Source: AC-69 sp963751665
GTDB taxonomy: Bacteria; Actinomycetota; UBA4738; HRBIN12
Direction: 5' to 3'
NCBI GenBank assembly: GCA_963751665.1
Contig: CAVVVF010000001.1
Coordinates: 744,001-808,000 of the forward strand
DNA: 64,000 nucleotides
The translations under genes and the position numbers were made by a program. This document shows, piece after piece, positions 1 through 8,622 of the stretch. The notes below the pieces were generated by a model, which was not told the origin of the DNA, did not search any database, and saw only the letters and a list, made by a program, of their open reading frames with translations. Every line of letters starts with the position of its first letter. Position 1 is the first letter of the stretch.

Positions 1-391
1 TCGTCGATGGCGTCGCGCAGGGCCACGTCCACGAACGCCCGGAACGTCCCGACGTCGCGCACGGTGGTGAAGCCGGCCATCACGGTGTCGCCGCGCGTTC
101 CGCACGCCCGTGAGCGCCTCCTGCGCGGCCGTCCGCATCGAGCAGCGAGGCGTACTCGCCTTGTTCGAGCTCGCCCACCAGGTGCGCGTGGCAGTCGATG
201 AGGCCCGGCACGACGGTGTGTTGCGACAGGTCGATCACCCGGGCGCCGTTCGGGTACCGGCCCTGGTCGGGACCCACCGACTCGATGCGCTCGCCGACGA
301 TCTCGACGATCTGCGCCCGGAGGAGCTCACCCGCGGCCGTGTCGACCAGGCGGCCGGCCCGCACCACGGTCAACTGCTGCTTTGGAGTCAC
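1..391 (-). CDS. Amidohydrolase family protein (partial, frameshifted)
   Basis: N-terminal part of a metal-dependent amidohydrolase of the imidazolonepropionase/Xaa-Pro dipeptidase-like group, which hydrolyses cyclic amides or dipeptides; the exact substrate cannot be told. The start is a GTG at 389-391 (VTPKQQLTVVRAG). The first beta-sandwich strand is followed by the metal motif VVPGLIDCHAHL (HxH ligand pair). Near position 100 the frame changes: the sequence resumes as DTVMAGFTTVRDVGTFRAF, the usual continuation of this family, so one base is probably missing or extra. The rest lies beyond the left window edge. It follows the aldehyde dehydrogenase by 38 bases on the same strand and may be co-transcribed with it. 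Confidence 0.8.
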
Positions 392-429
392 CGCGCGAGA
401 GCTTAGCCGGTGCCTGCTCTCGTCTCGGG

Positions 430-1986
430 TTACTCCTCCAGGCGGAACGAGAGGTCGGCGGGCACCTCGGCCACGTCCATCTGGGCCTTCTGGAGCTTCC
501 CGGAGTAGTCCCAGTTCATGGCCTGCCACCGAGTGAACTGGTCGAGCACCCAGATCCCGGCCTGACGTGAGCCGTTCCCGGACTTGCCGTTGCCCCCGAA
601 GGGCAGGTGCGCCTCGGCCCCCGACGTGGAGTTGTTGACTGACACCATCCCCGCCGAGATCCGCTCCCGGAACCGGAACACGTTCAGCGGGTCGCGCGTG
701 TAGATCGACGACGACAGTCCGTACCCGTGGCCGTTCGCCAGGTCCATAGCCTCGTCGAACAACGCGAAGGACGCGACCCCGACGATGGGCCCGAAGGTCT
801 CGGTCAGGTACAGCTCGTCGTCGGCGCCGACCCCGTCGACGATCGTCGGATGGCAGTACAGGCCGTCGGCCGGCTCCCCCACGAATCCCTGGCGCGGGTT
901 CTCCGCGGTGATGCGGCCGGTGCCGGACGACCCATACAGCTTGTGATGCGGCTGCACCAGGTCGAGCCACCCAAGGAACCGGTCGCGGAACCGCTCGCTC
1001 ATCATCGGCCCGTACAGCACATCCTCCATGGGCTCGCCGATGGCCGCGCCCTCGACCGCCGCGGCGAACCGGGACAGGAAGTCGTCGTGGACCGACTCGT
1101 GGACGATCACCGTCCCCAGCGACGTGCATCGCTGGCCCGCCGTGCCGAACCCGCTGAACAGCGCGCCCTCAACGGCGAGGTCGAGGTCGGCATCCGGCAT
1201 GACCACGAGCGGGTTCTTGCCGCCGAGCTCTAGACAGGGCGACTGGAGGTGCCGCCCACACAGCTCGCCGATACGCCTGCCCACGTCGGTCGAGCCGGTG
1301 AACCCGACCTTGTCGACGAGCCCCTCGTCCAGCGCGGTTTCCAAGCCGGCGAACGCGGTGGGACCGTCGGCCAAGACCATGTTGAAGACGCCCTCCGGCA
1401 ACCCGGCATGGAGGATCAGCTGCGTGAACGCCTCTGCCGTGGCCGGCGTGTACTCGGCCGGCTTCCACACGACCGCGTTCCCGCACAGCAGCGCAGGAAC
1501 GATGTACCAGGACGGCACGGCCACCGGGAAGTTCCCGGCCGTGATGATCACGGAGACGCCGACCGGGGCGCGGAAGGTGAACAGCTGCTTGTCGGCCAGC
1601 TCCGACGGGACCGTCTGGCCGTAGAGCCGACGGCCTTCGGACAGGAAGAAGTTGCAGGTGTCGATGACCTCCTGGACCTCGCCCATCGACTCCTTGAGCG
1701 GCTTGCCGATCTCCCGCGTCAGGAGCGTGGCCAGGGCCTGCTTGTTGTCCTCCACAAGCCGGCCGAGCTGCTGGATGGCCCGCCCCCGCACGGGTGCGGG
1801 TACGTGCGCCCAGGCGTCCTGCGCGCGATCGGCCGTCCGGCAGGCCTCGACGAAGGTCGCTGCGTCGGCCAGCGACGCCTCGGCCACGATCTCGTCCAGG
1901 TGCGCGGGGTTCGGCACGGTCAGGCTGCCGCCGGGCGCACCCTTAGCGCCACGTCCACCGATCAGCGAGGACACGGTCCTGGTCAT
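430..1986 (-). CDS. NAD(P)-dependent aldehyde dehydrogenase
   Basis: Oxidises an aldehyde to a carboxylic acid with NAD(P)+; substrate unknown. The 518-residue protein has the normal length of the ALDH superfamily. Visible are the cofactor-site segment VVWKPAEYTPAT, the glutamate general base in LELGGKNP and the nucleophilic cysteine in GTAGQRCTS. Residues just before the chosen ATG would extend the frame by 24 codons, but that extension lies inside the upstream gene and has no family match, so MTRTVSS at 1986 is preferred. Its ATG overlaps the stop of the TfoX-like gene (ATGA), pointing to translational coupling. Resembles succinate-semialdehyde and aminoadipate-semialdehyde type dehydrogenases, but that assignment is weak. 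Confidence 0.9.
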   Translation of the reverse strand: MTRTVSSLIGGRGAKGAPGGSLTVPNPAHLDEIVAEASLADAATFVEACRTADRAQDAWAHVPAPVRGRAIQQLGRLVEDNKQALATLLTREIGKPLKESMGEVQEVIDTCNFFLSEGRRLYGQTVPSELADKQLFTFRAPVGVSVIITAGNFPVAVPSWYIVPALLCGNAVVWKPAEYTPATAEAFTQLILHAGLPEGVFNMVLADGPTAFAGLETALDEGLVDKVGFTGSTDVGRRIGELCGRHLQSPCLELGGKNPLVVMPDADLDLAVEGALFSGFGTAGQRCTSLGTVIVHESVHDDFLSRFAAAVEGAAIGEPMEDVLYGPMMSERFRDRFLGWLDLVQPHHKLYGSSGTGRITAENPRQGFVGEPADGLYCHPTIVDGVGADDELYLTETFGPIVGVASFALFDEAMDLANGHGYGLSSSIYTRDPLNVFRFRERISAGMVSVNNSTSGAEAHLPFGGNGKSGNGSRQAGIWVLDQFTRWQAMNWDYSGKLQKAQMDVAEVPADLSFRLEE

Positions 1987-2306
1987 GACAGGAACGTCCA
2001 GGCCTTCTCTGCGAGGTCGGGCCACCGCTTCGAGTGCTCGAGCGGAACCATCACCCATCCCTTCATGGCCCGTCCGGGCATCGGTTCGAACGGCTCGACC
2101 CCCTTCAGCTTCAACGCGGCGGCGACGTCATCGGGCCCGAGCTTGAACGTCATCGCGTCCCCATACGTCCCGGCGAACACCTTGTCCCGGATCTTCAGGA
2201 CAGGCATGCCGAACATCTGCGATCGCTTGGCCCCCCGCTCCACGAAGCTCTCGGCCACCCGGTCGAAGCGCCCCTTGGTCTCCTCGCCGATCTTCGGCAT
2301 CTTCAC
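1983..2306 (-). CDS. TfoX N-terminal domain-like small protein
   Basis: A 107-residue protein matching the TfoX/Sxy N-terminal family by pattern: a helix start, then the core MFGMPVLKIRDKVFAG with the hydrophobic strand and the terminal segment GWVMVPLEHSKRWPDLA. In gammaproteobacteria TfoX controls competence, but stand-alone N-terminal domains in other bacteria have no settled role and often sit beside unrelated enzymes. The start may be Met1 or Met3. Its TGA stop overlaps the start of the aldehyde dehydrogenase. No DNA-binding motif is visible. It may be a small accessory protein; function unknown. Confidence 0.7.
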   Translation of the reverse strand: MKMPKIGEETKGRFDRVAESFVERGAKRSQMFGMPVLKIRDKVFAGTYGDAMTFKLGPDDVAAALKLKGVEPFEPMPGRAMKGWVMVPLEHSKRWPDLAEKAWTFLS

Positions 2307-2359
2307 GGCATCGATGGTAGGGCCAACCGCCGTGGCCGACCACAGGGGGGTTGCGGGTC

Positions 2360-3314
2360 TCAGGACACCGTGACGACGATCTTGCCGCGGACGTGGTGCG
2401 ATGCCACGGCGGCCAGCGCCTCACCGGCGTCCGCCAGCGAGACCGAGCGGATCTCCGGAGCAGCGATCTCCCCCGACACCAGCATGGCCAAGAGCGCCTC
2501 GAGCGATCCCGTCGTGACCCGGCCCATGACGTTCGTGGCCTGGATCCCTCGGTCTCCGAGGGCCTCGGCATCGACAGCCCCCACGATCGAGGCCACGTGC
2601 CCGCCCGACCGAACCAGCTCGGTCAGCCGGGCCAGCCCTTCCTTGTCGCCGTGCATGTCGGCGATGGCGTCGATCCCGTCCGGATATCTGGAACGCACCG
2701 CTTCCGCGATGTCTCCGGCCGCGTAGTCGACGACGTCCGCCGCGCCGAGGCGACGCGCGTAGTCGACGTTCTCGCCACTGCACACCGCAACGACACGAGC
2801 CCCTCGTCTTGCCGCGAGCTGGACGAGATAGCTCCCGACCCCACCGGTGGCGCCGATCGCGACCACGGTCTGGCCTTCGCCGAGGGCAAGCGCGTCGACC
2901 ATGTTCAAGGCCGTGACGCCGGCGGTGGGGATCGCCGCCGCGGTTGCGTGCTCGAGGGTCGAAGGCTTGCGCGCGATCGTGCCGGCCGACATGCGTGACG
3001 AACTCTGCCAGGGTGCCCTCGCCGAGGTGGCTCTTGCCAACGGAGCCGAACACCTCGTCTCCGACCGACCAATTGCTCACGCCCGAGCCGACGGCGTCGA
3101 CGGTTCCCGAGCCGTCCATGCCGGGCACGAGCGGGAAGCGGTGCTCCATCCGGTCCTTCAGATAGCCCTGGACCACCGCATTGTCGAACGGGTTCAGTCC
3201 GGCCACGGCCACTCGAACCCGCACCTGTCCCTCGGCCGGCTCTGGAACGGGAAGCTCGTGGAGCGAGCCGGGCAGTCCGAACTCATCGATGGCAAAGGCC
3301 TTCATGTCCCCCAC
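2360..3314 (-). CDS. Zinc-type alcohol dehydrogenase / quinone oxidoreductase (frameshifted)
   Basis: Medium-chain dehydrogenase/reductase of the quinone oxidoreductase branch, expected to reduce quinones or enones with NADPH. The N-terminal GroES-like half starts MKAFAIDEFGLPGSL (Met at 3305, or the ATG three codons upstream) and includes PLVPGMDGSGTVDAVGSG. The frame then shifts near 2990, and the Rossmann half follows in the next frame with the nucleotide motif VVAIGATGGVGSYLVQLA and a normal C-terminus. The catalytic-zinc cysteine and histidine set of true alcohol dehydrogenases is not apparent, which favours the zinc-free quinone oxidoreductase group. The shift is probably a sequencing error. 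It is separated from ppc by about 118 bases without an evident gene. Confidence 0.85.
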
Positions 3315-3432
3315 TCCCTCCGGATCGACCCAACCGAGCCACGGGCGACCTCTGTCCGTCGCCTCACAGAGTTCGCAACCTCGCCCAGGCCACGATTATT
3401 CAGCAGGTCGTCGTTGGGCTCGACGGATCGGC

Positions 3433-6162
3433 TCAGCCCGTCGTCTGGAGGCCGGCGGCGATCCCGTTGACCGTGACCAGGACGTTTCGGCCGATCCGGG
3501 CGGCCTCGTCCGGCTCCAGCCCGCCATGGCGGAGGTCGGCCAGCGACCGGACCTGGATGAACGACAACGCGTCGACGTAGGGATTCCGGAGCTCCACGGC
3601 CCGCCGGAGCATCGGCCGCTCCGCCAGGAGGCGATCGTTCCCGTTCACGGCGAGGATGAGCTCGACCGTCCGCCGGTGCCCTTCCGTGATCCGCCCGGCG
3701 ATGTCAGGGTCCTCCCCGAGCTCCATGTAGAGGGCCGCGATCGGCATGTCGGCGATCACCAGGCTGAGCTCGGCGTTCTCCAGCAGCGAGCGGAAGAACG
3801 GCCATCCCTCGTACATCTCCCGGAGCGTCGCCATGCCGTCGCTCTCATCGGCGATCGTCGCCAGTCCCGACCCGAGTCCGTACCAGCCCGGGAGGTTCAC
3901 CCGGCTCTGGGTCCAGGCGAACACCCACGGGATGGCCCGAAGCGACTCCACGTCCCGGCGTTCGCCGCGCCGGGCGGGCCGGGACCCGACGTGCAGGCCC
4001 TCGATCTCCACGATCGGCGTTACCCGCTCGAAGAACCGGACGAAGCCCGGCTGCTCGACAAGCTCCCGGTACGCGCGCTCGGACGCTGCCGCCATCCGGT
4101 CCGTCTGCGGCACGAACCGCTCCTCTCCCGCCCTCGCCGCCTTCTCACCCTCGGGCGTGGAGGCGAGCAGGACCGCGTTCGTCACCTGCTCGAGGTGCCG
4201 GAGCGCGATCTCGATGTCGCCGTAGCGGGCGAACACCATCTCGCCCTGCTCGGTCACCTTGAACCGGCCAGCCACCGACCCCGCCGCCTGGCTGAGGATG
4301 GCCCGGTTCGTGGGGCCGCCACCCCGGCCGGCGGCGCCGCCCCGCCCGTGGAACAGCGTGAGGCGCACGTCCTTCTTGCGGGCCCATGCGGCGAGGTCGG
4401 CCTGGGCCCGATGGAGCGCGACGTTCGCCGCCAGGAACCCGATCTCCTTCGCCGAGTCGGAGTAGCCCAGCATGACCTCGACCTCGCGACGGTTTGCTTC
4501 GAGCCGGTTCGCCATCGAGGGCAACGCGAACAGCTCGTCGAGGACGCGCGGCGCGGCCGCCAGATCGGCCCCGGACTCGAACAACGGCACCACGTCGAGC
4601 TGGAGCGAGCCGTCCGGCACCGCCAGTCTCGCCAGCGCGTGCACCGCGACCACGTCGGCGGGCGATCGCGTGAAGCTGATGACGTACCGGCGGCAGGCCC
4701 CGGGCCCGAGACGGGACTGGATCTCGGCCATGGCCCGAAGCGTCTCGACGACCTCGGCCGCCTCCTCCGATGAGGGGCCGGCGCCCTCCGGCCATCCTTC
4801 CCGGGCCAGACGGTCCAGGGTCGCCAGGTCGGCGGCCTTCGCCAGGCTCGCGTCACCGCCGAGCAGCTCTGCCACCACCCTGGCATGGACCGCCGAGTGC
4901 TGGCGGACCTCGAGCGAAGCCAGGTGGAACCCGAACGTCTCCACCTGCCACCCGAGATGCTGGAGCTCGCCGTGGGCCGCCCGAGGGGCGCCGGCCGCGG
5001 CCAGCGACCGCTGAACCTGCCCCACGTCCTCGAGCAGCTCGTCCGGTGTTCCGTAGCCTCCCGCCGTCCCTCGTCGGGTCGCCGACAGTCGTTCGGCGAC
5101 GAGCGCGAGCTTCCGGCGGTGCGGCTGGTCCTCGAACCGCTCCCGGAGCGACGCCGCCGCCTCCGGGAACCGCTGCTCGTCCGCGATGAGCGAGGCCAGG
5201 AGCTCCGGGCTGGCCGGCGTGGACCCGTTCGAGGCCGTGAGGGCCGATGCGATCCGGCGGGCCACCGCCTCCAGACCTCGAAGCACGTGGTCGGCCTGGA
5301 TTTCCGCCGTGGCCCTCGTGACCTCCGCAGTCACCTCCGGGTTGCCGTCCCGGTCCGCTCCTACCCAGCTCCCCCACCGGACGAAGGCGCGGAAGGACGG
5401 CGCGCGCGCGCCGACGTCGTCCGGCCCGAGCGTCCGATCCAGCTCGCGATAGAGCAGCGGAACGGCGCGGAAGATGGTCTCGTCGAAGGCCACCATCGCC
5501 GTCCGAACTTCGTCGAGTGGTCCCGGGCGGCGGCTCCGGATCTGGTCGGTCCGCCACAGGAGCGTGATCTCCTCGAGCAGCCGGCGTTCCACGTGCGCCC
5601 GAGCCGGGCGGCTCTCGCCCGCCTGCTCCATGGACGCCAGGAGGCCGGCGATCCGTCGGAGTGAGTCGACCACCGACCGGCGCCGTGCCTCGGTCGGGTG
5701 GGCCGTCACGACCAGGCTGATGGCCAGCCGGTCCAGCTCGTGCCGGAGCGCGTCCTCCCCCTCTCGCGACCGGATCTCGACCACCGCGGCCTCGATGGAC
5801 TCGGGGACCGGCTCGGGCCCGCGCGCCCGCTCGCGGAGGGCTCGAACGCGGTGGCGCTCCTCCGCCAGGTTCACCAGGTGGAAGTAGATGGTGAACGCCC
5901 GGGCCACCAGCGCGGCGCGCTCGACGTCGAGGGCGGCCACCATCTCGGTGACGGCGCGACGTCTCGCCTCGGTGGGGTCCTGTCGAAAGGCGATCGACGC
6001 CAGCCGCAGCCGCTCCACGTCGTCCAGCAGTGCGGAGCCGCCCGATTCCACCAGGACCCGGCCGAGCAGCCGCCCGAGGTACCCGACGTCTCGACGCAAC
6101 GCGGCCGGCACGTCCTCGGGATCGCTCACCTGGAGGCTCGGCCCGCCGCCTTCCGGGACCAC
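3433..6162 (-). CDS. ppc: Phosphoenolpyruvate carboxylase
   Basis: Carboxylates phosphoenolpyruvate with bicarbonate to oxaloacetate, replenishing the citric acid cycle; soluble tetramer. The 909-residue length is right for the bacterial enzyme. Both signature regions are intact: VVTAHPTEARRRSV with the catalytic histidine, and the flexible-loop site FHGRGGAAGRGGGPTNRAIL. GSWVGADRDGNPEVT and GYSDSAKEIGFLAANVAL are also present, and the C-terminus VNGIAAGLQTTG matches the usual NG(V/I)AAGL..TG ending. The start is a GTG at 6162; the nearby ATG at 6170 is out of frame. It is divergent from the metallophosphoesterase gene, with only 59 bases between the two starts. No frameshift is seen across 2.7 kb. 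Confidence 0.97.
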   Translation of the reverse strand: MVPEGGGPSLQVSDPEDVPAALRRDVGYLGRLLGRVLVESGGSALLDDVERLRLASIAFRQDPTEARRRAVTEMVAALDVERAALVARAFTIYFHLVNLAEERHRVRALRERARGPEPVPESIEAAVVEIRSREGEDALRHELDRLAISLVVTAHPTEARRRSVVDSLRRIAGLLASMEQAGESRPARAHVERRLLEEITLLWRTDQIRSRRPGPLDEVRTAMVAFDETIFRAVPLLYRELDRTLGPDDVGARAPSFRAFVRWGSWVGADRDGNPEVTAEVTRATAEIQADHVLRGLEAVARRIASALTASNGSTPASPELLASLIADEQRFPEAAASLRERFEDQPHRRKLALVAERLSATRRGTAGGYGTPDELLEDVGQVQRSLAAAGAPRAAHGELQHLGWQVETFGFHLASLEVRQHSAVHARVVAELLGGDASLAKAADLATLDRLAREGWPEGAGPSSEEAAEVVETLRAMAEIQSRLGPGACRRYVISFTRSPADVVAVHALARLAVPDGSLQLDVVPLFESGADLAAAPRVLDELFALPSMANRLEANRREVEVMLGYSDSAKEIGFLAANVALHRAQADLAAWARKKDVRLTLFHGRGGAAGRGGGPTNRAILSQAAGSVAGRFKVTEQGEMVFARYGDIEIALRHLEQVTNAVLLASTPEGEKAARAGEERFVPQTDRMAAASERAYRELVEQPGFVRFFERVTPIVEIEGLHVGSRPARRGERRDVESLRAIPWVFAWTQSRVNLPGWYGLGSGLATIADESDGMATLREMYEGWPFFRSLLENAELSLVIADMPIAALYMELGEDPDIAGRITEGHRRTVELILAVNGNDRLLAERPMLRRAVELRNPYVDALSFIQVRSLADLRHGGLEPDEAARIGRNVLVTVNGIAAGLQTTG

Positions 6163-6221
6163 CGCTGCATTCTATGGTTGGGGGCAAGCCGGCCGATGTT
6201 CCGAGATATGAGGGGCGAACG

Positions 6222-6880
6222 ATGCCGCGGATCCTGGCCGTCGCCGACGAGGTGGACGAGTCGCTGGGGGGCGAGGCGCTAGCGCAGCTTCGGCCCGACC
6301 TCGTGCTGTCCGCCGGCGACCTCCCGTTCGACTACCTCGAGTACCTCGTGACGGTGCTGAACGTGCCGCTGCTGTACGTCCCGGGGAACCACGACCCGGC
6401 GCTCCGCGAGCGGCGAGGGGAGCTGGCCTGGCCGCCCAGCGTCGAGCTGAAGGACACCCGCGATCCGGTCGGGCCGCTCGGGTGCACGAACGTGGAGGGA
6501 CGGATCGAGGACGTGGCCGGCATCCGGGTGGCCGGGCTCGGAGGGAGCGTGCGGTATCGGGAGGGGCCGAACCAGTACACGCAGAAGGAGATGCGGCGGC
6601 GGGGCCCGTCGGCTCCGTCGAAGCCGCGGCCCGGGGCGTGCGCGGCCGCCGCGGGGTCGACGTGTTGCTCACGCATACCCCACCCTTCGGCGTCGGCGAC
6701 GAGGACGATCCGGCCCATCAGGGCTTCGAGGCCTTCCTGCCTCTGGTCGAGCGGCTCTCGCCGAAGCTGCTCGTGCACGGGCACATCCATCCGTACGGGC
6801 AGGCCAAGCCGGACCGTTACCTGGGGACGACGACCGTGGTGAACGCCGTTCCTTTCCGGCTGCTCGACGTAGAACCGTGA
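6222..6880 (+). CDS. Metallophosphoesterase (frameshifted)
   Basis: Calcineurin-like phosphoesterase of about 219 residues. It begins MPRILAVADEVDESL, and the metal-binding motifs appear in order: PDLVLSAGDLPFDY, VPGNHDPALR (GNHD block), then after a frame change near 6610 LLTHTPPFGVGD and LLVHGHIHPYGQ (GHxH block). The arrangement resembles YfcE/Icc-like phosphodiesterases; the natural substrate cannot be inferred. The shift is a probable indel, since both halves match the family in the right order. Its TGA stop overlaps the GTG start of the next gene (GTGA), suggesting a two-gene operon. Confidence 0.85.
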
Positions 6881-7763
6881 GCGACAAGCCCTTCGGACCA
6901 TCCTCCACGTTCGGAAAGGCGCGCCGGCGGGAGGCGTACCGGCGGCTGGCCGACGTGGTCCGCAGGCGGAAGCCCAAGCCCCTGCTCGACCTGGACGACG
7001 TGGGGAAGCGGCTTCGCGTGTTCGAGCAGTCGTACGTCGGGATCCGGCCGATCCCGGTCGCGAGGATCGTGGGGACGCTCGGGCGAAGCGGCGATTTCAA
7101 TCGGGAGTTCCTGTCTCGCCGGGGCGAGATCCAGTCCCGGTGGGAGCGCGTTGAACGGGCCTTCGACCAGGGCGACTTCCCGCCGATCACGGTGTTCGAG
7201 CTCGACGGGTCGTATTTCGTCGCCGACGGGCATCACCGGGTGGCCGTGGCCCGCCAGCGCGGGATCGACTACATCGACGCGGAGATCTCGCGCCTTCGCA
7301 CCCGGTGGCCGCTCCGCCCGACGCCGACCTCGGCCGGATCATCATGGAGGAGCAGCGGCGGCAGTTCATGGAGGACAGCGGCCTGGAGCGAGCTCGGCCC
7401 GAGGTTCGGATCGAGTTCTCCCGGCCCCAGGGCTACATCGAGCTCCTTGAGCAGATCAAGGTCCACGGCCACAACCTGATGATGCAGAGCGGCGAGGTGT
7501 TTTCGCCGGAGGAGATCGCGGCGGACTGGTACGACCAGGTCTACCTGCCGACGGTGGAGGCCATCAAGCGCGAGGGCCTGTGGGAGCTGTTCCCTGAGGC
7601 GACGAAGGCGGACCTGTTTCTGTGGGTCACGCAGCGCCGGCGCGAGCTGTTCCCCGAGCGAGGCGGGATGGAGACCGACGAGGCCGTGCGAGCTGCGCGA
7701 GACACGAGCCGGAAGCCGCCGGCGTTGAAGCCTCGGCTCACGAAGCGTCGCAAGGAGAATTAG
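6877..7763 (+). CDS. ParB-like domain protein, DUF4032-type (frameshifted)
   Basis: About 295 residues over two frames. Residues 100-130 hold a ParB/sulfiredoxin-like core, ITVFELDGSYFVADGHHRVA, the pattern seen in nucleotide-binding ParB-like domains. The frame changes near 7300, after the segment AEISRLRT, and the rest (DADLGRIIMEEQRRQFME onward) continues as an alpha-helical region with a basic tail (TKRRKEN). A helix-turn-helix for parS binding is not seen, so this is not a chromosome-partition ParB; it resembles DUF4032/ParB-fold proteins with no known role. It is coupled to the phosphoesterase by a GTGA overlap. The tRNA-Arg gene follows 37 bases later. Confidence 0.7.
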
Positions 7764-7800
7764 TCGAGGTCGGTGCGGTGGAACGGTAGGCTATGAGTAA

Positions 7801-7876
7801 GCGCCGGTAGCTCAGTGGACAGAGCGGCTGCCTTCTAAGCAGCGGGTCGCAGGTTCGAGTCCTGCCCGGCGCACCA
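7801..7876 (+). tRNA. tRNA-Arg (anticodon TCT)
   Basis: A full cloverleaf can be drawn: acceptor stem GCGCCGG paired with CCGGCGC, D-arm GCTC/GAGC, anticodon stem-loop around CTTCTAA with anticodon TCT, and T-arm GCAGG-TTCGAGT-CCTGC, followed by discriminator A and an encoded CCA (7874-7876). It reads AGA codons, rare in this GC-rich genome. A weak -10-like hexamer TAGGCT lies at 7787-7792. The DNA just downstream changes character (IS remnants, orphan genes), so this tRNA is a plausible edge of an inserted segment. Confidence 0.97.
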
Positions 7877-8013
7877 AGTCAAAGAAATTCCTCTAGTGAG
7901 TACCCTCTGCTATCGTCGGTCGGCGACCATATCGAGCGGGCACAGCTAGGACGCAGACGATACTAACGAGGGAGAAAAGACGACATTCAACGCCGTCCCG
8001 CTCTCACAGGACT

Positions 8014-8069
8014 CAGCCTGATCCTGGAAATCCCACGGAAAGAGACCGTCGCCTGTAGGGATCAGGCTG
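8014..8069. repeat. 11-bp perfect inverted repeat with 34-bp spacer
   Basis: CAGCCTGATCC at 8014-8024 is the exact reverse complement of GGATCAGGCTG at 8059-8069. It lies in the 185-base stretch between the tRNA and the IS630 remnant and overlaps the remnant's last codons. It could be a transcription stop for the leftward reading transposase remnant, or an element end. No second copy was noticed near 10.3 kb. The rest of 7877-8061 shows no gene. Confidence 0.6.
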
Positions 8070-8622
8070 GCGGTGACTTCGTACGCGTCGACCTTCGTGG
8101 ACTCCGCGGTGCGCGCGAGACGGACGGCCGCCCCTGATCCTTCCTGGCCTTCCTTACCTTCCTGAAACGCTCGCGCTTGCCGGCACGCTTGCGCTTACCG
8201 TCGTGGTGGGAACAGGCAGTCATTACGGTGTCGATCAACGTAGTGGTGCCGGACTTCCACCAGACCCATTCTGTAGACGAAGAGGCAATGTGATGCCCAG
8301 GAATTGATGAATCGCCACCAAGCCCGGCCCGTACGGAACGGGTCGGACCAGGGGGAGGGGCGCTTGCGATGAGGTCGGGGACGCTGGGGAAGCTCCAACG
8401 TCGGATGTTCTCATCGGTGAGCTTCCGGAACCACCGCTCGACCAGGTTGAGCCAGCTCGAAGATGTCGGCGTGAAATGCAGGTGGAACCGTTTGTGCTTG
8501 GCGAGCCACTTCGCGACGTCGGGGTGCTTGTGGGTGGCGTAGTTGTCCAGGATCAGGTGGATAGCCAGCCCCTTGGGCACGTTGGCGTCGATGGTGCGCA
8601 GGAAGCCGGTTGGACACGTCAC
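8062..8622 (-). mobile_element. IS630-family transposase, C-terminal remnant
   Basis: The 5' part (from 8622 leftward) matches the C-terminal half of IS630/Tc1-mariner-type DDE transposases: HLILDNYATHKHPDVAKWLA carries the second catalytic aspartate, and HFTPTSSSWLNLVERWF carries the catalytic glutamate, followed by SVPDLIAS. After about 8390 the match breaks up and continues in pieces in neighbouring frames, so the end is degenerate. The N-terminal DNA-binding part and the first catalytic aspartate are absent. The GTG at 8622 overlaps the stop of the kinase gene, which probably marks the junction and not a real start. The fragment cannot encode an active enzyme. Confidence 0.85.

Noticed and set aside
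7866..7876. tRNA 3' end as an attachment site with a second copy downstream
   Set aside because: No matching repeat was found by eye near the right edge of the accessory stretch, and no integrase gene is present.
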